From Nitratidesulfovibrio sp. (GTDB lineage Bacteria > Desulfobacterota > Desulfovibrionia > Desulfovibrionales > Desulfovibrionaceae), in assembly GCF_040373385.1 (NCBI RefSeq), contig NZ_JBDXXH010000003.1, positions 124,001 to 188,000 on the forward strand: a stretch of 64,000 bases of DNA. The letters are read 5' to 3'. The notes under the pieces are model-generated. The model did not search any database. It was not told the DNA's origin and was given only the letters and a program-made list of their open reading frames with translations. Below are positions 43,845 through 52,052 of this stretch, in pieces; position 1 is the first letter of the stretch, and each line of letters opens with the position of its first letter. A program made the position numbers and the translations under genes.

Positions 43845-45361
43845 TCCGCACCACATGCATGCGCAAGGCCGCCCGGCTGGCGGCAGCGGCGACGCTGGTC
43901 GCCCTGGCCGTCACGCCGCTGGTTGGCTGCTCGCTGATACCCGAATACCAACGGCCCGCGCCGGACATGCCCCCCGCCTGGAATGCGGGCGGGGCGGCGG
44001 GGCAAACCGCCCCTGCGGCCACCCTTTCCCCGGCCATTCCCCAGGACTGGCGGCAGGTGGTGGCGGATGCCCCCATGGCCCGACTGATCGACCTGGCGCT
44101 TGCCAACAACCGCGACCTGCGCGTGGCCGTGCTGCAAATCGAAAAGGCACGCGCCCAGCATGCCATCGCCCGGGCCGACCTGTTCCCGCACATCGACGCC
44201 ACCGGCGGGGCGGACATGGGTCGCACCTCGGCGCCGCTGTCCTCCACGGGCGATGCGTACACCTCGCACACGTACAGCGTGGGCGTGGGCTTCAGTTCGT
44301 TCGAACTGGACCTTTTCGGCCGCGTGCGCAGCCTGAAGGAACAGGCTCTGGAACAGTACCTGTCCACCGATGCCTCTGCCCGCAGCGTGCAACTGACCCT
44401 GGTGGCCGAGGTGGGGCAGGCCTACCTGACCCTGGCCGCCGACCGCGAGAAACTGGACCTCGCCCGCGAGATACTGGAGACGGAACGTGCCTCGTTCGCG
44501 GTGGTGAAAAGCCGGTACGACAAGGGCATCGCCGGGGAACTGGACGTGGCGCAGGCCCAGACCACGGTGGATACCGCCCGCGTGAACGTGGCCACTGCCG
44601 AGGCCGCGGTGACGGCGGACGAGAACTCCCTGGCCCTGCTGGTGGGCGCGGCCCTGACGCCAGACCTGACCCCGGCCCGCAAACTGGCCGACGTGGCCCC
44701 GCTGACCGACCTGCCCGCCGGGCTGCCGTCGGAAGTGCTGGCCCGCAGGCCCGACGTGGTGGCGGCGGAGCACACCCTGAAGGCGGCCAATGCCAACATC
44801 GGCGCGGCGCGGGCGGAATACTTCCCGCGTATCGGACTGACCGCCAGTTACGGCAACGCCAGCACCGAAATGAACGACCTGTTCCGCGCGGGCTCGCGTA
44901 CCTGGAGCTTCGTGCCCCAGGGCACCCTGCCCATCTTCCATGCCGGGGCCATTCGCGCCGGGGTGGAGTCGGCCGAGGCGGAGCGGGACATTCAGGTGGC
45001 CCAGTACGAGAAGACCGTGCAGACCGCGTTCAGGGAAGTTTCCGACGCGCTGGCGCAGGGCTCGTCGCTGACCACCCAGGCCGAGGCGCAGGCCTCGCTG
45101 GTGCGGGCTACGGCCAAGGCCTACGAACTGTCCACCCAGCGCTACGAGCGCGGCGTGGACGGTTACCTCACCAAGCTCGACGCGCAACGGTCCCACGCGA
45201 GCGCCCGGCAGAACCTGGTGTCCGTCCTGCTTTCGCGCCAGAGCAACCGCCTGACCCTGTTCAAGGCGCTGGGCGGCGGCTGGAATGGCGCACCCATGCC
45301 CGGTGCGGGCCATGCGCAGGTGAAGGAAACCGGCGCATCCGCATCCGCCGGGACCAACTGA
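43841..45361 (+). CDS. Outer-membrane efflux channel lipoprotein (NodT/OprM type)
   Basis: TolC-family exit duct, 506 residues. It has a signal with lipobox ([21 protein letters not shown]) and two repeats of the helical barrel. Marks include [62 protein letters not shown] and [17 protein letters not shown]. Ends with an Ala/Ser-rich tail. It overlaps the pump gene by four bases. A short hairpin (45362-45392) and a strong terminator follow. Confidence 0.95.
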   Translation: MIRTTCMRKAARLAAAATLVALAVTPLVGCSLIPEYQRPAPDMPPAWNAGGAAGQTAPAATLSPAIPQDWRQVVADAPMARLIDLALANNRDLRVAVLQIEKARAQHAIARADLFPHIDATGGADMGRTSAPLSSTGDAYTSHTYSVGVGFSSFELDLFGRVRSLKEQALEQYLSTDASARSVQLTLVAEVGQAYLTLAADREKLDLAREILETERASFAVVKSRYDKGIAGELDVAQAQTTVDTARVNVATAEAAVTADENSLALLVGAALTPDLTPARKLADVAPLTDLPAGLPSEVLARRPDVVAAEHTLKAANANIGAARAEYFPRIGLTASYGNASTEMNDLFRAGSRTWSFVPQGTLPIFHAGAIRAGVESAEAERDIQVAQYEKTVQTAFREVSDALAQGSSLTTQAEAQASLVRATAKAYELSTQRYERGVDGYLTKLDAQRSHASARQNLVSVLLSRQSNRLTLFKALGGGWNGAPMPGAGHAQVKETGASASAGTN

Positions 45362-45435
45362 GGGGTGACCGGCCGCCCCAGCCTGGTCACCCCCCGTCCG
45401 ACCCCTCCTCCGGACGGTGCCCGGCGGTGCGTTAC

Positions 45436-45478
45436 ACGAAAGCCCCCGCGAATGTTCGCGGGGGCTTTCTCGTTTTTT
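45436..45478 (+). terminator. Strong intrinsic terminator of the RND operon
   Basis: GAAAGCCCCCGCGAA-tg-TTCGCGGGGGCTTTC followed by TCGTTTTTT. Another stem, GGGGTGACC...GGTCACCCC (45362-45392), lies directly after the channel stop. The main hairpin may also end the convergent methyltransferase transcript. Confidence 0.92.
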
Positions 45479-45502
45479 ACGGTTGCATGGGGTACGCCTT
45501 GC

Positions 45503-46177
45503 CTACCCCGCCTTGCGGACCACGAAGGCGCAGCGTCCCTTCTCCCTGCCGCCAGTGGGCAGGTTCATGAACTCGTGCAGCAGGATATGGCAGGAAAGCC
45601 CGCGCAGCATGTCGGCCACCTGCTCCGGCGGGTGCGAATCGTAAAAGAATTCCCGGTCGAACATGGTGTCAGTGAAGGCCGGGTGGGCGGACCCGCCCAC
45701 GGTGAGCATCAGTCGTCCGCCGGGACACAGGGCCCGTACGGCCCCGGCCAGGATGTCCGCATGGCGCGCGCGGGGGATGTGGAACAGGCAGTCCCACAGG
45801 ATGATGGCGTGGCAGGGTTCGTCGAAGGCGTAGGCTTCCAGGGCCGTGACCCGCCACCGGGCCTGAGGAAAGTGCTGGCGGGCCAGTTCGATCATGGCCG
45901 GGGACTGGTCGATACCCAGCACGTCGCAGCCACGGTGCAGCACGTATTCGGCCATGGGGCGCCCGGTGCCGCAACCGGCGTCCAGCACTAGCGGGCGTGT
46001 CGCCCGGTCATGGCCGGTGCCGGGGACGGCGGGGGCGATCCCTTCCAGCAGCAGGTCCAGGTAGACCTGCTCGCGGCCGTAGAAGGCATGACGCGTCGTG
46101 TTCCACTGCGGGGCCACGGCGTCGTACGAGGCCAAGTTCAGCGCGTCGGCGGGATGGGGTGTGGTGTCGTGCGGCAT
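45503..46177 (-). CDS. SAM-dependent methyltransferase, class I
   Basis: A 224-residue protein with the SAM-binding motif I LVLDAGCGTGRPMAEYVL and post-I acidic turn DVLGIDQSPAMIELA, then IILWDCLFHIPR and LCPGGRLMLTVGG. The substrate is unknown (methyltransf_11/25 type). It is the last gene of the minus-strand operon, 27 bases after the sigma54 response regulator, and may be part of the same response. No Shine-Dalgarno sequence is seen before the ATG. Confidence 0.85.
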   Translation of the reverse strand: MPHDTTPHPADALNLASYDAVAPQWNTTRHAFYGREQVYLDLLLEGIAPAVPGTGHDRATRPLVLDAGCGTGRPMAEYVLHRGCDVLGIDQSPAMIELARQHFPQARWRVTALEAYAFDEPCHAIILWDCLFHIPRARHADILAGAVRALCPGGRLMLTVGGSAHPAFTDTMFDREFFYDSHPPEQVADMLRGLSCHILLHEFMNLPTGGREKGRCAFVVRKAG

Positions 46178-46204
46178 GTCGGGCAGGAGAGGGGGCGCCG
46201 GCGG

Positions 46205-47629
46205 CTAGCGCAGCTTGCGCAACAGCCGGTAGAACTGCGCGCGCGAAAGGCCCGAAAGCTGCTGGGCCTTGGTCATGTCGCCGCCCGCGTAGGCCAGCAG
46301 GTTCTGGAAATAGTCCACGGCGGCGCGTTCCAGCGCCACGTCGCGGTAGGTCATCCAGGTGGGGATGGACAGCCCGGCCAGGGGCAGGTCCGGCGAGTCG
46401 GGTTCGGCATGGCCCTCGCGTCCCGTGTGGGCGGGCCGCATGCCTTCGGCGGTGGCGCGCATGTGGCGCACCCGGATGTGCTCCGGCAGGTGTACCGGGT
46501 ACAGGGTGCGTACGCCGCCCGCGAAGGCAATCATGGTTTCCACGGTATTGCGCAGTTCGCGCACGTTGCCCGGCCAGTGGTGGGCGCCAAGGGCCAGCAG
46601 CAGATCCTGGGTCAGGATGCGCGAGGGCAGGCTGTTGCGTTCGCAGTACTGGTGGACGAAATGCTCGGCCAGCGGGCGCAGGTCGCCCTCGCGTTGGCGC
46701 AGGGGGGGAAGGGCGATGTGCATGGCCCGTACCCGGTACAGCAGGTCCTCGCGGAATTCGCCCCGCCGGGCCATCAGCGCCAGGTCTCGATTGGTGGCGG
46801 CCAGCAGCCGGAAGTCGCACTCCACTTCCTTCCTGCCCCCCACGGGGCGAAAGCGCCGTTCCTGCAACACACGCAGGAAGGTTTTCTGCAGGATGGGGGG
46901 CAACTCGCCTATCTCGTCCAGAAACAGCGTGCCGCCCGAAGCCTGGCGGATCAGCCCTTCGGCATCGCGATCGGCCCCAGTGAAGGCCCCGCGCACATGG
47001 CCGAACAGCACGCTTTCGGCCAGGTTTTCCGGCAGGGCGGCGCAGTCCACCACCACGAAGGGACGCCCGGCCCGGTCGCTGTTCTCGTGGATGGCCCGCG
47101 AGGCAAGTTCCTTGCCGGTGCCTGTCTCGCCGGTGACCAGCACCGGCACATCGCTGTGCGCGGCCTTGGCCACCAGGTCCAGACATTCCATGAAGGCGGG
47201 GCTGGTGCCCACGAGACCGGCGGGGTTGAACTGCCGCCCCTGCTGGGCGGTGCGGGCCAGCTTTTCGTTGCGGAATTCCAGCGCCCGCAGGACTGCCAGG
47301 CGGATGGCGCTGACCGGGGCGCCTTTGGTGATGTAGTCCCACGCGCCGTTGCGCACGGCCATTTCGGCGGACTGCTCGGCGTCCGCGCCGGTGATGATGA
47401 TCACCTCCGGCCGGGTGGGCGATGCCACGAAACGGGGCAGGGCCTCCAGCCCGTTGCCGTCGGGCATCATCACGTCCAGCAGCACCACGTCGCCGAAGCC
47501 CGCGTCCGCATGGGCCAGCCCGTCAGCCAGCGAGGCGGCCCGCAACGGGACGTGGCCCATGTCCTCGGCAAGGTCGGCCAGGGTTTCCGCCACCAGCGGA
47601 TCGTCATCGATGATGAGGATTTCAGGCAT
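46205..47629 (-). CDS. Sigma54-dependent response regulator (REC-AAA-HTH, NtrC type)
   Basis: A 474-residue activator. The receiver domain (1-120) has acidic pocket ILIIDDDP, phospho-acceptor in VVLLDVMMPDG and conserved Lys in DYITKGAP. The AAA+ domain has [25 protein letters not shown] and WPGNVRELRNTVE. The C-terminal HTH is KAQQLSGLSRAQFYRLLRKLR. It starts 10 bases after the stop of the hybrid kinase, so the kinase is the expected partner. Target promoters are not evident. Confidence 0.94.
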   Translation of the reverse strand: MPEILIIDDDPLVAETLADLAEDMGHVPLRAASLADGLAHADAGFGDVVLLDVMMPDGNGLEALPRFVASPTRPEVIIITGADAEQSAEMAVRNGAWDYITKGAPVSAIRLAVLRALEFRNEKLARTAQQGRQFNPAGLVGTSPAFMECLDLVAKAAHSDVPVLVTGETGTGKELASRAIHENSDRAGRPFVVVDCAALPENLAESVLFGHVRGAFTGADRDAEGLIRQASGGTLFLDEIGELPPILQKTFLRVLQERRFRPVGGRKEVECDFRLLAATNRDLALMARRGEFREDLLYRVRAMHIALPPLRQREGDLRPLAEHFVHQYCERNSLPSRILTQDLLLALGAHHWPGNVRELRNTVETMIAFAGGVRTLYPVHLPEHIRVRHMRATAEGMRPAHTGREGHAEPDSPDLPLAGLSIPTWMTYRDVALERAAVDYFQNLLAYAGGDMTKAQQLSGLSRAQFYRLLRKLR

Positions 47630-47639
47630 CCCTGTAACG

Positions 47640-50600
47640 TTACGCCTTTTGCAGCGAAGAGAGCAAGTAATTCCGTAGTTCTTCTGTGGTGAATGGTTTC
47701 GAGATCAGGAGTAGTTCGCATTTTTCCAGTTCTTCTGCCGTGATGTCGTTCTGGTTGCCGGTGCACAGCACCAACGGCAGGGTGAACCCCCGTGCGCGGA
47801 TGGCGCGCGCCAGTTCCGGGCCGGAACTGCCGGGCATGTGCAGGTCCAGCAGGGCCACGTCATAGTGGCCCGCCGCCAGCAGCCGCAAGGCGTCTTCCGC
47901 ATCGCTGGTGCCCGTGGAACGATGGCCGAGGGCGTGCAGCATTTCTGCCACGGACTGGCGGAAATCGTGCTCGTCGTCCACCACCAGCACATGCAGTGGC
48001 GGTTGCCCGTGCCCGTCCGGAATATGGAAGGGAGCAGTCGGCGGGGAGGCATCGGCAGCGTCGGGCGGCGCGGCGGCCACCAGTTCCAGCAAGGGCAGCA
48101 GCACGTCGAAGCGCGCCCCCTGGCCCGGTTGGGAGTGGGCGCGCACCGTGCCCCCGTGCTTGCGGACGATGCCGTGCACCATGCTGAGGCCAAGGCCGGA
48201 CCCCGTGCCCTGCGGCTTGGTGGTGAAGAACGGCTCGAAAACCCGTTCCAGTTGGGGGGCGGTCATGCCCAGCCCTGAATCGGCAACCGAAAGGCACGCG
48301 TACCGCCCGGGGGACAGTTCCGGGTAGCTGCGCAACACTTCGTCGCCGCCAAGGTTCAGCGTTTCCAGGGATACGTCCAGCAGGCCGCCGTCGGGCATGG
48401 CGTGCACGGCGTTGGTGCACAGGTTCAACAGGACCTGGTGGATCTGGGTGGCGTCGCCGTGCACCGGCAGCGCAGTGGCGGGCAGCAGGGTACGCAGGGT
48501 GACGCTGGCCGGAATGGACGGTTGGCCCAGGTGCAGGGCTTCGGCCACGGTGCGGCACAGGTCCATGGTTGCGTAGGGTTCGTCCGCAGGGCGGCCAAAG
48601 GCCAGCAACTGGCGCACCACTTCGCGCGCCCGCAGCGCGGCGCGCAGGATGCGGTCGGCGCGGGCGGCGGCCCTGCCGACCAGGCCCGTGTCGCGCAGCA
48701 TCTCGATGTTGCTCATGATCACGCCAAGGATATTGTTGAAATCGTGGGCGATCCCCCCGGCCAGGGTGCCCACGGCCTCCATCTTCTGGGCCTGGCGCAG
48801 TTGCCGCTCCAGGGCCACCTCGTGGGCCACGTCCTCGGCCAGCCAGGCCACCCGGTGCACGCGGCCCGTATCGTCGGTGATGGGGTACAGGGAGTGGTCG
48901 AAAATGTAGATGCCCCGCGTATCGCGGAATGTGGCCGGGGTAGCCGTGGCCACCACGCTGGCCAGTACGTTGTCGCGTCTGCCGCGCAGGTCGTCGTCGG
49001 GAATGTAGTCCCGCAGCGAGTGCCCCAGCATGGCGTCGGGGGTGGTGCCCAGCCGCCCGGCGCCGGTGGCGTTGCAGGCCAGCACGCGGCCTGCGGCGTC
49101 GAGCAGGAAGGCGCTGAGGCGCGGTGCGTTGAGCAGGGCGCGCAGGTTGGCCTCGCTTTCGCGCAGCGACTGCTGCTGCATGATCCGGGCAAAGGCACTG
49201 CCGCCCTGGGCGGCCACGGCCTCCACATGGTGGCGGGCCGCCTTGTGTATGGCACCGGGCCCGCGCGTGCCCGCCAGCAGGCAGGCCACGGCCCGGCCCT
49301 CGTGCAGCACGGGCAGCAGGTGCGCGCAGCAGATGGACGAGGCGGAGGCCAGGGCGTCCAGTTCCGCGTCGCCGGTAAGCACGCAGCACGATTCCTGTTC
49401 CGGCGGGGTCTCCGGCACGGGTCGGCCCGCCGCCATCAGGCGCGCGGCGGGCGTGCCGGAGGGAAGGCGGCGCACCCTGTCCAGCACCGCCGGGGGGAAC
49501 CCCTGCGCCGCCACCAGCCGCCATTCGTGCCGTGTTTCGCCGTTCGAAGCATCAGGCTTGGCGGGTACGCCGTGTTTACCGTGTGAGCTGGGCGAATCGG
49601 GCGAATCGGGAAGTTCCACTCGCAGCCAGGCCGCGCCCGCGTCCACGCTTTCGGCGCGCAGGGCGGTGCGCAGGCATAGCCCCAGACAGTCCTCCACCGT
49701 GGTGGTTATGCCGAGCGCCAGCAGCAGGTCCCGTTGCAGGCGCAGCAATTCATCGCGCTGGCGCTGGTCGGTGATGTCCTGAACCATGCCGTGCATCACC
49801 ATCGGGGCCTTGTGGCCGGTGCGGGCCGGGGTGTCGAAGGTCACCTGCTGCCGGGCGTGGCGATATTGCCCCGCTCCCCCCCGGTAGCGGTACTCCACCA
49901 GCGTGTCGGCGCTGCGGGCCATGGCCCGGTGCAACTGTTCGGCGGTCCGCGACCTGTCTTCCGGGTGGATGTGCTCGAAGAACTGCGCGAACGAGGGCGC
50001 TTCCGCCACCACGGGAAAACCGAACATCCGGAACAGGTTGTCCGACCACTGGCCCTGCCCGGTTTCCAGATCGCGCCAGTAGCTGCCCAGCAGCCCGATG
50101 CGTTCGCCGTGTTCCAGCAGATCCCGGCTGCGGCGCAGGGCCTGTTCTGCCCGGCGGCGTTCGGCCACTTCGTGCCGCAGCAACTGGTTGGCGCGGCGCA
50201 ACTGGGCGGTGCGCTTTCGGATGCGGTTGTCCAGGCCGCGCAGGGCCCGACGGGTGCCCTCGGCGTTGCGGGCCGCCTGCAATAGGTGCGCGGCGGTGTG
50301 GGCAAGCCCTTCCAGTTGCATGTCGGTTATGGGGTCCAGCGCGGGCAGGTGCACGCCCAGCACCCCGCCGGAAATCCCCTGGCCGATGCGGATGGCGTAT
50401 GCGGTGAACATGCCGCAGTCGCAGGACAGGGGGGCGTCGGCCTCTGGCGTTGCGTGCAGCACCGGACGCCGGGTGCTGGCCGAGGCGGCGCGCCCCACCG
50501 GGCCGTGCCGGAAGGGGATGCGAAGGATGCGCGGGTCGGGCCGGACCTGATCCGCCGGGGTTGGCCGGCAGCAGGGCGAGGGAGGTTCCTCCACCACAAG

Positions 50601-51422
50601 GTGCAGGCAGATGGGGGGATTGCGTGGCGTAGTGGGGCATGGAGCCCCGGCATGGGGGCACTGGTCGCACCGGTCACCCTGCCGGGCCAGCCAGATGCGG
50701 CAGGACCCGGCACCGAAGATGGACAGGATTTCCCGCGCCAGCAGGCGCAGTTTTTCCTCTGGCGCACCGCCGTGGATGAGTGCGGCGCGCAGGTCGTTGA
50801 GCCGTTGCACCCGTTCCACGCGCTGCATGGAATCGTGCAGGGACGACACGTCGTGCACCACCGAATGCAGCAGGGCCCGGCCATGCAGCCATACCGGCCC
50901 GCTGTGCACCTCCACCTCGCGTGTCAGGCCCGACGCGACGCGATGGCGGAAGCGGAAGGCTGTGCGGTCGCGGCGAAAGGCCTCGGCCATGCACTCGGTC
51001 AGCTCGTGCTCGTCCTGGGTATTGATGGCGGAAATGGGCATGCCCGCCATGCGTTCGCGCGGGTGACCATAAAAGCGGCAGGCGGCGGGGTTGGCATCCA
51101 CGATGGTGCCGTTTGCGGGGTCCACCAGCAGCATGGGGGCCACGCTGTGCTCGAAGAGCGGAATGGGGCCGCCCTGCTGGTCGGGGAGCACCCTGCGCGG
51201 TTGTTCGGCGGGCTGGGGGTTGGGGTCCGCACCTGCCTGTCCGCATTGCCCATCGTGCGTCTGTCCGGTCCGAAGGTCGGGGCCAGCCGGCTCTTCCGGT
51301 CTGGTCGCATTGCCCGGTCTGGTCGCATTGCCCGGTTCAGTTGAGTTGTCTTGTCCGGCCCGTTCGGGGGGCTCGCCGGGTGGAGTGTCGGGCGGGGGAG
51401 ACTGGCGAGACTGGTGAGGCAT
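47640..51422 (-). CDS. Large soluble hybrid histidine kinase (PAS-GAF-PAS-GAF-PAS-HisKA-HATPase-REC)
   Basis: A 1260-residue sensor without membrane helices. A Pro/Glu-rich start contains a repeated GNATRP. A PAS (about 90-205) precedes a GAF-like segment with a cysteine cluster (CRIWLARQGDRCDQCPHAG and more Cys after it). Next come a coiled part, PAS_3 (near 450), a second GAF (near 560) and a third PAS (near 770). The phospho-acceptor is in AGGIAHDFNNILG (near 892); the ATPase has GSGLGLSMVHGI; the receiver is at about 1140-1260 (VALLDLHMPGSS). First gene of the minus operon with the sigma54 regulator. Confidence 0.92.
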   Translation of the reverse strand: MPHQSRQSPPPDTPPGEPPERAGQDNSTEPGNATRPGNATRPEEPAGPDLRTGQTHDGQCGQAGADPNPQPAEQPRRVLPDQQGGPIPLFEHSVAPMLLVDPANGTIVDANPAACRFYGHPRERMAGMPISAINTQDEHELTECMAEAFRRDRTAFRFRHRVASGLTREVEVHSGPVWLHGRALLHSVVHDVSSLHDSMQRVERVQRLNDLRAALIHGGAPEEKLRLLAREILSIFGAGSCRIWLARQGDRCDQCPHAGAPCPTTPRNPPICLHLVVEEPPSPCCRPTPADQVRPDPRILRIPFRHGPVGRAASASTRRPVLHATPEADAPLSCDCGMFTAYAIRIGQGISGGVLGVHLPALDPITDMQLEGLAHTAAHLLQAARNAEGTRRALRGLDNRIRKRTAQLRRANQLLRHEVAERRRAEQALRRSRDLLEHGERIGLLGSYWRDLETGQGQWSDNLFRMFGFPVVAEAPSFAQFFEHIHPEDRSRTAEQLHRAMARSADTLVEYRYRGGAGQYRHARQQVTFDTPARTGHKAPMVMHGMVQDITDQRQRDELLRLQRDLLLALGITTTVEDCLGLCLRTALRAESVDAGAAWLRVELPDSPDSPSSHGKHGVPAKPDASNGETRHEWRLVAAQGFPPAVLDRVRRLPSGTPAARLMAAGRPVPETPPEQESCCVLTGDAELDALASASSICCAHLLPVLHEGRAVACLLAGTRGPGAIHKAARHHVEAVAAQGGSAFARIMQQQSLRESEANLRALLNAPRLSAFLLDAAGRVLACNATGAGRLGTTPDAMLGHSLRDYIPDDDLRGRRDNVLASVVATATPATFRDTRGIYIFDHSLYPITDDTGRVHRVAWLAEDVAHEVALERQLRQAQKMEAVGTLAGGIAHDFNNILGVIMSNIEMLRDTGLVGRAAARADRILRAALRAREVVRQLLAFGRPADEPYATMDLCRTVAEALHLGQPSIPASVTLRTLLPATALPVHGDATQIHQVLLNLCTNAVHAMPDGGLLDVSLETLNLGGDEVLRSYPELSPGRYACLSVADSGLGMTAPQLERVFEPFFTTKPQGTGSGLGLSMVHGIVRKHGGTVRAHSQPGQGARFDVLLPLLELVAAAPPDAADASPPTAPFHIPDGHGQPPLHVLVVDDEHDFRQSVAEMLHALGHRSTGTSDAEDALRLLAAGHYDVALLDLHMPGSSGPELARAIRARGFTLPLVLCTGNQNDITAEELEKCELLLISKPFTTEELRNYLLSSLQKA

Positions 51423-51540
51423 GGGGGAAACCTCGCGGGGTGGCTGGAATTCCGTCCGGCGCCTTTTGGGCCGTGCCAGCCCGGTTTCCGCTGTCGCCGG
51501 GCATGGCTGGTGGATTCGGCAACGCGGTGGAGAATAGAGG

Positions 51541-51579
51541 TTGTCTCATCAGGCGATACGCAGTCTCGTTTCATGAGAC
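51541..51579. promoter_or_regulatory. GTCTC/GAGAC repeats in the divergent kinase region
   Basis: GTCTCAT at 51543, and an inverted pair GTCTC (51563) / GAGAC (51575) lie in the 340-base gap between the divergent hybrid kinase and CII-like genes. This could be an operator. No gene and no convincing -35/-10 pair was found in the gap. Confidence 0.35.
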
Positions 51580-51762
51580 ACAAATCTCACCTCTGGATAC
51601 AGGGTTAGAGATAGCCCTCCCCGTTGAAAAGGGCAACCCTAGTGGAAACAGCATGTTGCAAAAAATACAATCTGACGGAGTGTCCGCTTGCTCCGCCCCA
51701 TGGTCCGGCATGGTTCTTGATATTCCCTTGGAACGAAGGCCAACGACGGCCAAGGAGGGAAC

Positions 51763-52050
51763 ATGTCCGAGAAGTGGATCACCAGAATGGTGCAGGGGGC
51801 GGTGCTCAGCAGCAGAAGCCAGGCGCGCGAAGTGGCGCGAACCATCGGCAAGCCCTATCCCACCCTGATGCGCGAACTGAACCCGTTCGACCTTGGGGCA
51901 AAGCTGGGTGTGGAAACGTTTTTTCAGATACTGCGCACCACCCGCGACGTGACGCCGCTGGAACAGATAGCGCAGGAACTGGGCTACCGGCTGGCCCCGG
52001 TGGATGGCGGCGAGGAGGACCCCGGACGCGGGGCGCACCTCGGACTGTAG
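51763..52050 (+). CDS. Phage-CII-like (Phage_CP76 type) DNA-binding protein
   Basis: A 95-residue protein: MSEKWITRMVQGAVLSSRSQ, then SQAREVARTIGKPYPTLMRELNPFD, a helix-turn-helix resembling phage regulatory CII proteins. The segment GAKLGVETFFQILRTTRDVTPLEQIAQELG completes the match to that family. Good AAGGAGG site; a GGCC hairpin lies just before it. It ends two bases before the sensor kinase ATG, so the two are probably co-translated. No phage genes are near, so it is likely a domesticated regulator. Assignment rests on remembered family similarity. Confidence 0.7.
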   Translation: MSEKWITRMVQGAVLSSRSQAREVARTIGKPYPTLMRELNPFDLGAKLGVETFFQILRTTRDVTPLEQIAQELGYRLAPVDGGEEDPGRGAHLGL

Positions 52051-52052
52051 GC

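Noticed and set aside
45362..45392. Seventh member of the stop-proximal palindrome family after the efflux channel gene
   Set aside because: A simple stem GGGGTGACC/GGTCACCCC directly after a stop codon, but without the GGTCGARTAC core; it belongs with the ordinary terminator that follows.
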